Origin: an uncultured Clostridia bacterium
GTDB taxonomy: Bacteria > Bacillota > Clostridia > Oscillospirales > Acutalibacteraceae
Length of the DNA: 64,000 nucleotides
Direction: 5' to 3'
Assembly (NCBI GenBank): GCA_937898625.1
Contig: CALEJF010000028.1
Span: 49,841-113,840 of the forward strand
The notes beneath the pieces are model-generated. The model did not search any database and had not been told where the DNA came from. It worked only from the letters and a program-made list of their open reading frames with translations. Made by a program: the position numbers and the translations under genes. Below are positions 1-9,800 of this stretch, one piece after another (position 1 is the stretch's first letter; the number at the start of each line of letters is the position of its first letter).

Positions 1-413
1 CCTGCGTTGCAAAAAACCTGTTCATCGTCAATAGAATTACAGGTATAAACATCGTCTATGTACTTGTACACTCGCCAACACTGATTTTTTTCATCAATAA
101 AGAAATACTTACCGTCGTTACAAGGAAGGAAAGTAAGAGCTCCGCGGTCTGCCCAAGGAATGTTCATTTTTTCGTTCTTTTTACGAATGTGACTTGTAAT
201 AGCAACGATATTGCTCATAAGTTCATCAGGCTTTTTAAAAGCTTCAGTATTTACCTTCTGAAGAACATATTTTGCAACTTCTCCGTCTTCCTCGAAAATC
301 AAAGTAAAAGTGCTGTTAACATGACCGTTATTGATTTTTTCATACCCCGTAAATATTCCGTCAAGAGAGAACATTTTACAAATTTTTTCTAAGTCAAAAG
401 GAATATTTGACAA
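1..413 (-). CDS. Partial aminoglycoside-phosphotransferase-fold kinase, NahK-like (N-terminal part)
   Basis: Leftward reading frame open from a TTG start at 413 to the window edge, about 137 codons, with the C-terminus outside. A GAGGTG ribosome site lies 6 nt upstream. The translation contains GHVNSTF, then YVLQKVNTEAFKKPDELMSN, a pattern I recognise from N-acetylhexosamine 1-kinase-like and related APH-family kinases (glycine loop, then the strand and helix carrying the nucleotide-binding lysine region). The substrate cannot be told because the catalytic HGD/D-x-N loops lie beyond the edge. It is transcribed divergently from pyrH. An open frame on the opposite strand (189-392) is its shadow. 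Confidence 0.75.
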   Translation of the reverse strand, partial: MSNIPFDLEKICKMFSLDGIFTGYEKINNGHVNSTFTLIFEEDGEVAKYVLQKVNTEAFKKPDELMSNIVAITSHIRKKNEKMNIPWADRGALTFLPCNDGKYFFIDEKNQCWRVYKYIDDVYTCNSIDDEQVFCNA

Positions 414-480
414 AAGAAACACCTCATTATTACAAAAATAAGGCTGACAAAACGCCAGCGAAGAGATTAAAACCGTAATA

Positions 481-509
481 ATTATACATCTTTCGCCAAA
501 TTAAGTCAA
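481..509 (-). promoter_or_regulatory. Sigma-A type promoter for the kinase gene
   Basis: On the minus strand TTGACT (509-504) and TATAAT (486-481) are separated by exactly 17 bp. The predicted start is about 60 nt before the kinase TTG codon. Confidence 0.75.
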
Positions 510-558
510 TATGCACTTTGCATAAGAGATGGTAGGTCCATTTTATTTAAAAATACCC

Positions 559-587
559 TTTACATAAGGAGTATTTTAATGTAAAAT
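559..587 (+). promoter_or_regulatory. Sigma-A type promoter for pyrH
   Basis: TTTACA (559-564), a 17-bp spacer and TAAAAT (582-587). Transcription would begin near 594, just downstream of an upstream in-frame ATG (597) and 45 nt before the chosen pyrH start. This supports the internal start. Confidence 0.7.
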
Positions 588-638
588 ATACTAAATATGG
601 TAAACGGAAAATTGTGTTTACCGTGGAGGTGTTTTATT

Positions 639-1352
639 ATGGAACCAAAATATAAAAGAGTACTCTTAAAAGTTAGTGGTGAAGTCCTTGCAGGAGATAA
701 AAAGCACGGCTTTGATTTTGACACAGTAAACAGCGTTTGTTCTGCAGTAAAAGAAATGGCAGATATGGGCACTGAAGTTGCTATCGTTGTTGGTGGCGGT
801 AATTTCTGGAGAGGTCGTAGCAGTGGTGATATGGATAGGACAAGAGCAGACCATATCGGTATGCTTGCAACTGTAATGAATTCATTGGCTCTTGCTGACT
901 CTCTTGAGCAGTTAGGTGTTATTGTAAGAGTTCAGACTGCTATTGAAATGAATAAAATTGCCGAGCCATACATCAGCCACCGAGCAAAGCGTCACCTTGA
1001 AAAGGGCAGAGTTGTTATTTTCGGATGCGGAACAGGTAACCCATTCTTCTCAACTGATACTGCAGCAGCTCTTCGTGCAGCAGAAATTGATGCTGATATT
1101 ATTTTCAAGGCAACAAATGTTGACGGTGTTTACGATAAAGATCCAAATCGTTTTGACGATGCAATTAAGTACGATGTAATCACACATCAGGATATTTTGA
1201 GCAAGGGACTTGCAGTTATGGACAGTACCGCAGCATCCCTTTGCCGTGATAATAAAATTCCGCTCCTTGTTTTCAACCTTCAACAGCCTGAAAACATGAT
1301 TAAGGCTCTTAAAGGCGAAACAGTTGGTACACTCGTTGTGGATGAGAAATAG
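639..1352 (+). CDS. pyrH: Uridylate (UMP) kinase
   Basis: Phosphorylates UMP to UDP in pyrimidine nucleotide synthesis, as a cytosolic hexamer of the amino-acid-kinase fold. Visible motifs are KVSGEVLAG at the N-terminus, the glycine-rich [34 protein letters not shown] and [14 protein letters not shown] chose ATG 639 (237 residues, usual family length) because GGAGGTG sits 8 nt upstream. The longer frame from 597 adds 14 residues that do not resemble the family, and its start lies near the predicted transcription start. It is followed after 18 nt by frr. The usual upstream partners rpsB and tsf are not present here. Confidence 0.97.
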   Translation: MEPKYKRVLLKVSGEVLAGDKKHGFDFDTVNSVCSAVKEMADMGTEVAIVVGGGNFWRGRSSGDMDRTRADHIGMLATVMNSLALADSLEQLGVIVRVQTAIEMNKIAEPYISHRAKRHLEKGRVVIFGCGTGNPFFSTDTAAALRAAEIDADIIFKATNVDGVYDKDPNRFDDAIKYDVITHQDILSKGLAVMDSTAASLCRDNKIPLLVFNLQQPENMIKALKGETVGTLVVDEK

Positions 1353-1370
1353 TTTAAAAGGAGAAATATT

Positions 1371-1925
1371 ATGAATACAGTTTTTGATACAATGAAAGAA
1401 AAAATGAACAAGACAATTAGTGTTCTTGAAAAAGAATTTGCAGGTATGAGAGCTGGCAGAGCAACTCCTGCAGTCCTTGATAAAATTTCGGTTGACTATT
1501 ACGGTGTTCCAACACCAATCCAGCAGATGGCTGCTGTTTCAGTAAGTGAAGGTCGTGTTCTTGTTATTCAGCCTTGGGATGTAAGTACAATTAATCCTAT
1601 TTCAAAGGCTATTCAGGCTTCTGACCTTGGAATTACTCCAATGAACGACGGCAAGGTTATCCGTCTTACATTCCCACCTCTTACAGAGGAACGCAGAAAG
1701 ATGCTTTGCAAGGATGTTAGCAAGACTGCTGAAGAATCAAAGGTTGCAATCCGTTCAATCCGCCGCGATGCAATCGACAAAATCAAGACAATGAAGAAAA
1801 ACAGTGAAATCACTGAAGATGACCAGAAAAATGCTGAAACAAAGATTCAGAAAATTACCGATGATTTTGTAAAGGAAATCGACGGTATTGCCAATAAGAA
1901 AGAAAAAGAAATTATGGAGATATAA
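1371..1925 (+). CDS. frr: Ribosome recycling factor
   Basis: A 184-residue cytosolic protein that, with EF-G, splits the post-termination ribosome. Family hallmarks are visible: the N-terminal helix with AGRATPAVLDKI, the beta-rich domain II with YYGVPTPIQQMA, RLTFPPLTEERR, and a long charged C-terminal helix with KTAEESKVAIRSIRRDA. The start follows an AAAGGAG site. It lies 18 nt after pyrH, the normal pyrH-frr pairing, and is followed at once by a terminator-like hairpin. Confidence 0.97.
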   Translation: MNTVFDTMKEKMNKTISVLEKEFAGMRAGRATPAVLDKISVDYYGVPTPIQQMAAVSVSEGRVLVIQPWDVSTINPISKAIQASDLGITPMNDGKVIRLTFPPLTEERRKMLCKDVSKTAEESKVAIRSIRRDAIDKIKTMKKNSEITEDDQKNAETKIQKITDDFVKEIDGIANKKEKEIMEI

Positions 1926-1926
1926 A

Positions 1927-1969
1927 CAAATCAAAGGGCGGGTAATACCGCCTTGATTTGCTTATTTTT
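1927..1969 (+). terminator. Terminator-like hairpin between frr and uppS
   Basis: CAAATCAA (1927-1934) pairs with TTGATTTG (1953-1960). An inner GGCGG/CCGCC helix extends the stem with a small bulge, and CTTATTTTT follows. It ends only 7 nt before the uppS start, so it may partly terminate or attenuate read-through into uppS. Confidence 0.65.
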
Positions 1970-1975
1970 GGAATT

Positions 1976-2710
1976 ATGGATAAGAAAAATATTCCTCAGT
2001 TCTCCGTTTTGCCAAAGCATATCGGTATTATCATGGATGGTAACGGCAGATGGGCAAAGCAGAGAAACTTACCAAGATATAAGGGACATATAGAGGGTGC
2101 AAAAACATTTCGTAAAATCGGTGAATTTGCAGCTGATGTTGGTGTTAAGTGTTTGACTTTCTATGCTTTTTCAACTGAAAACTGGAAAAGACCTCAAGAA
2201 GAAGTGGATGCAATTATGCAGCTCTTCCGTGAATACCTTATTGAGGCGGACGAAAGAACAGAAGAAAATAAGGAAAAAGGAATCACTTTAAGATTTATTG
2301 GCGACCGTACAGGAATTCCCGAGGATATTCAGGCATTAATGGAGCATATTGAAAATGTAAGTAAATATGAAAACAAGGTTGTTTTGAACCTTGCCATTAA
2401 CTATGGTGGTCGTCACGAAATTACACAGGGTGTGAAGGCTATTGCTCAAAAAGTGGCAGATGGTGAAATCTCTCCTGATGATATAACGGAAGAGATGATT
2501 TCACAGAGTCTTTACACAAAAAATCTTCCTGACCCGGATTTGATTATCAGACCAAGCGGTGAATACAGATTGTCAAACTTCTTGACTTGGCAGTCAGCAT
2601 ATTCAGAGTTCTGGTTTTCAAATGTTTTGTGGCCTGACTTTACAGAAGAACACCTCTGTGAAGCATTAAGGGAGTTTGAAAAACGCAACAGACGGTTTGG
2701 TGGCGTTTGA
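1976..2710 (+). CDS. uppS: Isoprenyl (undecaprenyl) diphosphate synthase
   Basis: Cis-prenyltransferase making the C55 lipid carrier precursor for cell-wall synthesis, 244 residues. Conserved segments are HIGIIMDGNGRWAKQR (the catalytic Asp and phosphate-binding region), FYAFSTENWKRP, and a C-terminal RPSGEYRLSNF followed by WQSAYSEFWF, corresponding to the family's R-(S/T)-G-(G/D)-x-R-x-S-N-F motif. The ATG at 1976 has only a weak GGA upstream. A TTG at 1958 would lie inside the hairpin stem. It overlaps the next short intergenic stretch and precedes cdsA as in many Firmicutes. Confidence 0.95.
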   Translation: MDKKNIPQFSVLPKHIGIIMDGNGRWAKQRNLPRYKGHIEGAKTFRKIGEFAADVGVKCLTFYAFSTENWKRPQEEVDAIMQLFREYLIEADERTEENKEKGITLRFIGDRTGIPEDIQALMEHIENVSKYENKVVLNLAINYGGRHEITQGVKAIAQKVADGEISPDDITEEMISQSLYTKNLPDPDLIIRPSGEYRLSNFLTWQSAYSEFWFSNVLWPDFTEEHLCEALREFEKRNRRFGGV

Positions 2711-2730
2711 GGATAGAAAAGAGGAAAAAT

Positions 2731-3600
2731 ATGGCTAAAAGATTAGTATTTGGTCTTTTGTGGACGGTAATAGGAATATCTGCATTGTTTTTGATGCATA
2801 CTTGGATTTTCCTGATTTTTGCGATGTTCTTATGCTTTATGGCAACCTATGAACTCAACCGCTCAATTGGTCTTAAAAACAAGCCTATAATGATTTTAAG
2901 TCTTGTAGTTTCAACCGCTTTCCCACTCTATTATGAGTACGGACACTTTTTAAGAGAAATAAACGGACTTAACTTGAAAACAGAATATCTTATTACGGCT
3001 TATGTTTTAATTTTGTGCTTTTTGATGCTTCATAATCACGAAAACACAAAGTTTTCTGATGTTTCATTTGTTGTGATGTCATCACTTTTTGTACCATTTG
3101 CGTTCACAAGACTTATGTACTTTAGGGACATCAAATTGTATTATCCCGATAATGGATATACGGATGCACATGGAATTTTCTTAATTCTTTTTATCCTTTT
3201 CTCTGCGTGTATGACGGACACCTGTGCATACTTTGCAGGTAGTTTTTTAGGAAAACATAAGCTCTGCCCTAAAATCAGCCCTAAAAAGACAGTTGAGGGT
3301 GCTATCGGTGGCGTAATCGGTTGTGTTATTGCAAATGTAATTCTCTACGCAGTTTATAATAACTTTATTTTTGAAAATCCTGTTAATAATTATTTGCCAA
3401 TTGTTATAGCATCAGTAATAACATCAATTGTAGGTATGTGTGGTGACCTTACAGCATCACTTATTAAGCGTAATTACGGAATAAAAGATTTCGGAAACTT
3501 AATTCCCGGTCATGGTGGAATTATGGACCGTTTTGATAGCATTATGTTTGTTTCTGCTGCTTTCTATGCAGTATTTAACATCTTCGAGGTGTCGATATAA
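2731..3600 (+). CDS. cdsA: Phosphatidate cytidylyltransferase (CDP-diglyceride synthase)
   Basis: Integral membrane enzyme converting phosphatidic acid and CTP to CDP-diacylglycerol, 289 residues with about seven hydrophobic segments. The C-terminal CdsA signature is clear: SLIKRNYGIKDFGN followed by PGHGGIMDRFD. I chose ATG 2731, preceded by GAGGA. A TTG at 2707 overlapping the uppS stop would add eight charged residues. Its stop codon overlaps the dxr ATG (TAATG), which implies translational coupling. Confidence 0.96.
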   Translation: MAKRLVFGLLWTVIGISALFLMHTWIFLIFAMFLCFMATYELNRSIGLKNKPIMILSLVVSTAFPLYYEYGHFLREINGLNLKTEYLITAYVLILCFLMLHNHENTKFSDVSFVVMSSLFVPFAFTRLMYFRDIKLYYPDNGYTDAHGIFLILFILFSACMTDTCAYFAGSFLGKHKLCPKISPKKTVEGAIGGVIGCVIANVILYAVYNNFIFENPVNNYLPIVIASVITSIVGMCGDLTASLIKRNYGIKDFGNLIPGHGGIMDRFDSIMFVSAAFYAVFNIFEVSI

Positions 3601-4754
3601 TGACAAAAAATCTAAGTATTTTAGGCTCAACCGGTTCAATCGGTACGCAGAGCCTTGAAACAGCAAGAAAGTGCGGTTACTCTGTCTCCGCGCTTTCAGC
3701 ATATTCTAATGTAGATTTAATTGAGGAGCAAATCCGTGAGTTCAAGCCACAACTTGCCGCGTTGGTTGATGAAGATGCAGCAAAAGAACTTAAAAATCGC
3801 GTGGCTGATATGGATGTGAAAATCCTTTCTGGTATTGAGGGTGTTTGTGAATGTGCAAGGGTAGAAAGTGCTGATACAGTAATAAATTCCGTTGTTGGTA
3901 TGGCAGGGCTTAAACCCACACTTTCTGCCATTGAGGCAAACAAGAAAATTGCTCTTGCAAATAAAGAAACACTCGTTGCAGGTGGTTTGCTTGTTACAAC
4001 AAAGGCAAAGGAAAAGGGCATTGACATTTTGCCTGTTGATTCTGAACATTCAGCAATTTTCCAATGTTTACAGGGTCAACCTACCAATAAGGCATTAAAA
4101 AGAATTATCCTTACTGCAAGTGGTGGACCATTTTTTGGGAAAACTCGTGAAGAATTAGAAAAAGTGACGGTTGCAGATGCGCTTAAACATCCGAACTGGA
4201 GTATGGGACAAAAAATAACCATTGACTCTGCTACAATGATGAATAAAGGACTTGAACTTATTGAGGCAGTTTGGCTTTTCGATGTTCATCCGTCAAAAAT
4301 TGAGATTATTGTTCATAGGGAAAGTATAATCCATTCAGCAGTTGAGTATGATGATAATGCAGTAATAGCCCAAATGGGACTTCCTGATATGAAAATTCCA
4401 ATTCAGTATGCTCTCACATATCCTGAAAGAATTGAGTCACTTACAGGTGAGTTGGATTTAACAAAATTAGGTACACTTACATTCTATAAACCCGATTATG
4501 ATACATTCCGTTGTATGGATATCTGTCGTGAGGCAATTACTCGCGGAGGGCTTTATCCTGCATTTGCAAACTCTGCAAACGAACAGGCAAACCTTATGTT
4601 CAGAAAAGGTGAAATCGGTTTCTTACAGATTGCCGAGTTAGTTGAGAAAGTTATGAATGAAGCACCGAAAGTGGATACATACACGGTGGATGATGTTTAT
4701 AATGCTGATATTGAGGCAAGAAATTTAGTTATTAAGTATTCAGGAAAGCAGTGA
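3600..4754 (+). CDS. dxr: 1-deoxy-D-xylulose 5-phosphate reductoisomerase
   Basis: First committed step of the MEP isoprenoid pathway, NADPH-dependent and cytosolic, 384 residues. Visible features are the Rossmann start ILGSTGSIGTQSLE, NKETLVAGG, the metal-site DSEHSAIFQ, and HPNWSMGQKITIDSAT with MNKGLE. It overlaps cdsA by one base and sits upstream of rseP and the later MEP gene ispG. The cluster therefore links isoprenoid precursor supply to uppS and lipid synthesis. Confidence 0.97.
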   Translation: MTKNLSILGSTGSIGTQSLETARKCGYSVSALSAYSNVDLIEEQIREFKPQLAALVDEDAAKELKNRVADMDVKILSGIEGVCECARVESADTVINSVVGMAGLKPTLSAIEANKKIALANKETLVAGGLLVTTKAKEKGIDILPVDSEHSAIFQCLQGQPTNKALKRIILTASGGPFFGKTREELEKVTVADALKHPNWSMGQKITIDSATMMNKGLELIEAVWLFDVHPSKIEIIVHRESIIHSAVEYDDNAVIAQMGLPDMKIPIQYALTYPERIESLTGELDLTKLGTLTFYKPDYDTFRCMDICREAITRGGLYPAFANSANEQANLMFRKGEIGFLQIAELVEKVMNEAPKVDTYTVDDVYNADIEARNLVIKYSGKQ

Positions 4755-4758
4755 TTTT

Positions 4759-5817
4759 TTGGAAATCTGGTCAAAGGTATGGCCATTTTTAGTGGCAATA
4801 TTATTCTTTGGACTTTTAATATCAATACACGAGTTAGGACATTTCACTTTTGCCAAACTTTTCAAGGTAAAAGTCAATGAGTTTGCCCTTGGAATGGGAC
4901 CTGCCATTTTCAAAAAGAAAAAAGGTGACACAACTTATGCTCTTCGTCTTTTGCCCATTGGCGGTTATGTGAGTATGGAGGGTGAGGACGAAGAAAGCAC
5001 CGACGAAAATGCTTTTAACCGTAAAAAGGTGTGGCAGAAGTTTATAATTGTTGCCGCAGGGGCAATTATGAACTTGATTTTAGGTGTTGTAATTGTTGCA
5101 ACAATTCTTTCAATGGACGATTTGATTGCCACAAATAAGATTCACAGTTTTAATGAGGGGGCAATCAGTCAACAAACAGGACTTAAAGAAAATGACGAAA
5201 TCCTTTCCATTGATGGCAAAAAGGTGTTATCGGGAATGGATGTATCCTTTCTTATGACGAGAAGTGATGACGGCATTTTTGATATGACAGTCCGTCGTGA
5301 TGGTGAAAAGGTTGAACTTAAAGATGTCACATTTAAAACCACTAAAGAAGGGAAATATACTCTTATCGAATATGATTTCATAATTGTGGGAGAGGAACCA
5401 AGGATTTTAAATGTTATTGCAAATTCTTTTAAGCAAACAGCCTCTATGGCAAGGCTTGTGTGGTTAAGTCTTTTTGATTTAGTGACAGGGCAATACGGAC
5501 TGACTGATTTATCAGGACCCGTGGGAACAGTAAATATAATCGCTGATATGGCGTCAAGTGCAACCGAAAGTAAAGAGGGCCTTATAGCAACTCTTAACAT
5601 AATGGCATTTATTACAATTAATATCGGTATTTTTAATCTTATGCCATTACCTGCTCTTGATGGTGGCAGACTTTTCTTCCTGCTTATTGAGGGTATTCGC
5701 AGAAAACCCATAAAACCAAAATATGAGGGATTTATTCACGGTGCAGGGCTTGTACTTTTGCTTCTTTTAATGTTGGTAGTAACTTTTAATGATATAGTGA
5801 ATTTAATTAAAACATAA
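4759..5817 (+). CDS. rseP: RseP/RasP-type site-2 intramembrane metalloprotease (M50)
   Basis: Membrane zinc protease that cleaves transmembrane segments such as anti-sigma factors and leftover signal peptides; 352 residues. The zinc-binding HELGH lies in the first membrane helix near residue 25. A PDZ domain occupies the middle (GLKENDEILSIDGKKV), and the second catalytic motif NLMPLPALDGGRL near residue 295 supplies the zinc-ligand Asp. The frame starts at TTG 4759, with AGGAA about 12 nt upstream. That spacing is long, so the start is less certain than the identity. It follows dxr by 4 nt. Confidence 0.94.
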   Translation: MEIWSKVWPFLVAILFFGLLISIHELGHFTFAKLFKVKVNEFALGMGPAIFKKKKGDTTYALRLLPIGGYVSMEGEDEESTDENAFNRKKVWQKFIIVAAGAIMNLILGVVIVATILSMDDLIATNKIHSFNEGAISQQTGLKENDEILSIDGKKVLSGMDVSFLMTRSDDGIFDMTVRRDGEKVELKDVTFKTTKEGKYTLIEYDFIIVGEEPRILNVIANSFKQTASMARLVWLSLFDLVTGQYGLTDLSGPVGTVNIIADMASSATESKEGLIATLNIMAFITINIGIFNLMPLPALDGGRLFFLLIEGIRRKPIKPKYEGFIHGAGLVLLLLLMLVVTFNDIVNLIKT

Positions 5818-5831
5818 AGACGGTGTGATTT

Positions 5832-6884
5832 ATGATAAAACGTAGAAAAAGCCGAGTTGTAACGGCAGGTAATGTAAAAATAGGTGGAAACAATCCAATT
5901 TCTGTTCAGTCAATGCTCAATGTTATTGCGGAGGACGCAGAGGGTAATGTGCGTCAGGCTGTGGAATTAGAAAAAGCAGGTTGTCAGATTATCCGCCTTA
6001 CTGTGCCAAACAAAGAGGCGGTTAACACATTGTATGCAGTGAAAAATGCAGTGAAAATACCGGTTGTTGCAGATATTCATTTTGATTATCGTTGTGCATT
6101 GGAAAGCGTTGCAGCAGGTGTGGATAAAATCAGAATTAACCCGGGCAATATTGGTGATGATGAGAAAGTTCGTGCAGTTGCAAATGCCTGCAGGCTTCAT
6201 AATGTGCCAATTCGTATTGGCGTAAATTCAGGCTCACTTGAAAAGAATTTACTCAGCAAATACGGTTCACCAACACCTGAGGCGATGGCTGAAAGTGCTA
6301 TGTATCATATCTCACTTCTTGAAAAATTTGATTTTAACGACATTGTTGTGTCAATTAAATCATCCGATGTGCAGAAAATGGTTAAAGCATACAGATTAGT
6401 TGCCGATATGTGCGATTATCCCTTGCATTTAGGTGTTACCGAAGCAGGTACACATAATATGGCACTTGTAAAATCAAGTATCGGTATTGGTTCTTTACTT
6501 CTTGACGGTATTGGTGACACAATCCGCGTTTCAATGACTGCTGACCCTGTAACAGAGGTCAAAGCAGGTTATGACATTTTAAAGGCAGCGGGAATTAAAA
6601 CCGACTGTGCACAGATTGTTTCTTGTCCTACTTGCGGAAGAACAAAAATTGATTTAATCGGTCTTGCCGATAAGGTCGAAAAAGCCCTTGTAAACTATGA
6701 TAAGCCAATTAAAGTTGCTGTAATGGGTTGCGTTGTTAATGGCCCGGGTGAAGCAAAAGAGGCTGATATCGGTGTCGCAGGTGGCGACGGTTGTGGTGTT
6801 ATCTTCAAGCACGGCGAGGTGCTTAAAAAAGTACCTGAAGAGAAAATTGTAGATGAACTTTTAAATGAAATAGAGAAGATATAA
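5832..6884 (+). CDS. ispG: 4-hydroxy-3-methylbut-2-enyl diphosphate synthase
   Basis: MEP-pathway [4Fe-4S] enzyme converting MEcPP to HMBPP, 350 residues. The TIM-barrel N-terminal part shows RRKSRVVTAGNVKIGG and PISVQSM. The C-terminal cluster domain has SCPTCGRT and GCVVNGPGEA, giving the conserved cysteine ligands. The short length without the plant/chlamydial insertion is typical of bacteria. It is in the same run as dxr, spaced 14 nt after rseP and 13 nt before polC. Confidence 0.97.
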   Translation: MIKRRKSRVVTAGNVKIGGNNPISVQSMLNVIAEDAEGNVRQAVELEKAGCQIIRLTVPNKEAVNTLYAVKNAVKIPVVADIHFDYRCALESVAAGVDKIRINPGNIGDDEKVRAVANACRLHNVPIRIGVNSGSLEKNLLSKYGSPTPEAMAESAMYHISLLEKFDFNDIVVSIKSSDVQKMVKAYRLVADMCDYPLHLGVTEAGTHNMALVKSSIGIGSLLLDGIGDTIRVSMTADPVTEVKAGYDILKAAGIKTDCAQIVSCPTCGRTKIDLIGLADKVEKALVNYDKPIKVAVMGCVVNGPGEAKEADIGVAGGDGCGVIFKHGEVLKKVPEEKIVDELLNEIEKI

Positions 6885-6897
6885 CGGTGAATTACAT

Positions 6898-9800
6898 ATG
6901 GCAGTAGTAAAATCACTTTTTGGGGAGTATTTTGACTGCACACAGAATCTCGATATTGCCTTTGCTGATATTGTGGGTTTTGCTGTGTCGCAGGAAAAAA
7001 TGAGTGCAAGACTCACCATTAAGCCTTACAGAAAAATTGAAAAAGAAAGAATTGAAGCTCTTGAAAGACAACTTTCAAGAGCTGTCAATGTCAATATAAG
7101 CATTGTTTGTGACGAGTCAAGAATTGGTTTCCGCACAGAGTTTATGGAACTTGTTATTGAGATTTTAAGAGATAAAATTGTTGTTGCAAACGGGTATTTT
7201 AATAATGCGGAATATGAAATTCTTGGCAGGGAGTTGAAAATCACTCTAAAAAAAGGTGGAAAAGACATTCTTCTTTCTGCAAATTGTGAAAAGGAAACAG
7301 AGAGAATCATCAAAGGTATTTTTGGTGTTGATTATACTGTAACTCTTATTCAGGAAGAGGATTTTAACACGGAAATGGCTCTTGACAGTATGCAGAAAAA
7401 GGTGGATGAGGAAATCCGTAGGGAAAAGAATATTCCTGAACCGAGTGTATCTGCTAACAGTGGTGAGTCAAAGCCCCATGTAATTAAAGAAGGATTCCCA
7501 CTATATCTTGAAACGCAAAAGCCCATTTATGGTAATCTTATTCGTACAAGCAACTTGCAGAGCCTTTGTGATGTTTCCATTGAAAGTGGTGCAGTTGCAG
7601 TCTGGGGCGAGGTTTTCTCACTTGATGTGCGTACAACCCGTGACGGAAAGAATAACATTATTAATTTTAATATTACAGATAAAACTTACTCATATACGGT
7701 AAAGATTTTTGAAAGTTGCACAAATGCTAAAACATTTCTTGGTGCACTAAGTGAAGGTGTAACTGTACTTGTTTATGGCAGAGTGACTTTTGATAAATAT
7801 TCAGGTGAAAACATTATCTCTGCAACAGCAGTAAATACAGTTACTCCTATCAAAAAACAGGACAAGGCAGAGAAGAAAAGAGTTGAATTACACCTCCATA
7901 CAAATATGTCCGATATGGACGGTATGACAGGAGCAGATAAGCTTGTTAAACGAGCAATTCAGTGGGGACATCCCGCTATTGCAATTACTGACCACGGTAA
8001 TGTGCAAGGTTATCCCGATGCCATGAAAGGTAAGGGGAAGGACGACATCAAACTTATCTATGGTGTTGAGGGTTACCTTATTGACGATATTGGTGAGCCT
8101 GAAACTCCTTGGGAAAAGTTACCAAGATATCATATTATTCTCCTTGTGCAGAATAAAGTTGGTCTTAAAAACTTATATAAACTTGTGTCTTTGGCACATA
8201 CAACATATTTCCATACAAGACCTTGTATTCCTCGCTCAAAACTCAATGAATTGAGAGAGGGTATAATTCTTGGCTCTGCTTGTGAAGCAGGTGAACTTAT
8301 AAAAGCAATTCTTCTTGAAAAAAGCGAAGAAGAAATTATAAAAATTGCTGAATACTACGATTATCTTGAAATTCAGCCCGACGGAAACAATATGTTTATG
8401 ATTGCTTCCCATTCTGACCCTAATGCGAAAAATCCTGACAGAAATAAAGAATACAACAGGATTAAAACTCTTGAAGATATTCGTGACATCAATCGTAAGA
8501 TTATCCATTTGGGTGATAGGTTAGATAAATTGGTTTGTGCAACAGGTGATGTTCACTTTATGGACCCCGAAGATGCAAAATTCCGTGCAATTCTTATGGC
8601 GGGTAAAGGCTTTGACGATGCCGATGACCAAGCACCTCTTTATTTTAAAACAACTGATGAGATGCTTGAGGAATTTGCCTATTTAGGTGAAGATACAGCA
8701 TTTGAGGTTGTTGTTACAAATACAAATAAAATCGCAGATATGATTGAACAGGTAAGACCAATTCCTAAGGGTACATTCCAACCATCTATCCCGGGTGCAG
8801 AAGATGAACTTCGTCAGATTTGCTGGGATAAAGCAAAGGACTGGTACGGTGACCCTGTTCCTGAATATGTTGCTGATAGATTGACCCGAGAACTTGAATC
8901 AATTATTAAACACGGATTCGCAGTTCTTTACATTATCGCACAAAAGCTTGTTTGGGACTCCGAGGCTCACGGCTACCATGTTGGTTCACGAGGTTCTGTT
9001 GGTTCATCTTTCGTTGCCACAATGGCAGGTATTTCAGAGGTTAACCCGTTAGCACCCCATTATCGCTGTCCAAAGTGTCGACATAGTGAATTCTTTTTAC
9101 ACGGTGAATATGGTTCAGGCTTTGATATGCCACCAAAGAATTGTCCTCATTGTGATGTTCCGATGGTGCGTGACGGACACGAGATTCCATTCGAAACTTT
9201 CCTTGGTTTCCACGGTGATAAGGCTCCCGATATTGACCTTAACTTCTCAGGTGACTATCAGGGTAATGCCCACAGATATACAGAAGAACTCTTCGGTCGT
9301 GACCACGTGTTTAAAGCGGGTACAATCGCAACTGTTGCCGATAAAACTGCCTATGGTTATGTTAAAAAATACCTTGAAGAACGAGGAAAAGTTGTAACTC
9401 GTGCAGAAGAAGACAGACTTACAAAGGGTTGCACGGGAATTAAGCGTACAACAGGTCAGCACCCCGGCGGTATGGTTGTTGTTCCTAATGAATTTGATGT
9501 TTATGATTTCACGGCAGTTCAATTCCCTGCAAACGACACAACATCCGATATGGAAACAACTCACTTCGACTTCCATTTCCTGCACGATACCATTCTTAAA
9601 CTTGATATTCTCGGCCATGATGTGCCCACACTCTATAAGCACCTTGAAGATATGACGGGAATCCCCGTTATGGATGTTGATGTGTGCGACCCTAAAATTG
9701 TTAGTTTGTGTACAAGCCCTGAGGCGTTGGGACTTACTCCTGACGATATCGGTGTTCAGACAGGTACACTTTCAATTCCTGAAATGGGTACGGATTTTGT

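Noticed and set aside
189..392. Open frame on the plus strand
   Set aside because: It is antisense to the partial kinase, which has a proper promoter, ribosome site and family motifs.
5169..5711. 180-codon frame on the minus strand
   Set aside because: Lies wholly inside rseP, no ribosome site, composition of a shadow frame.
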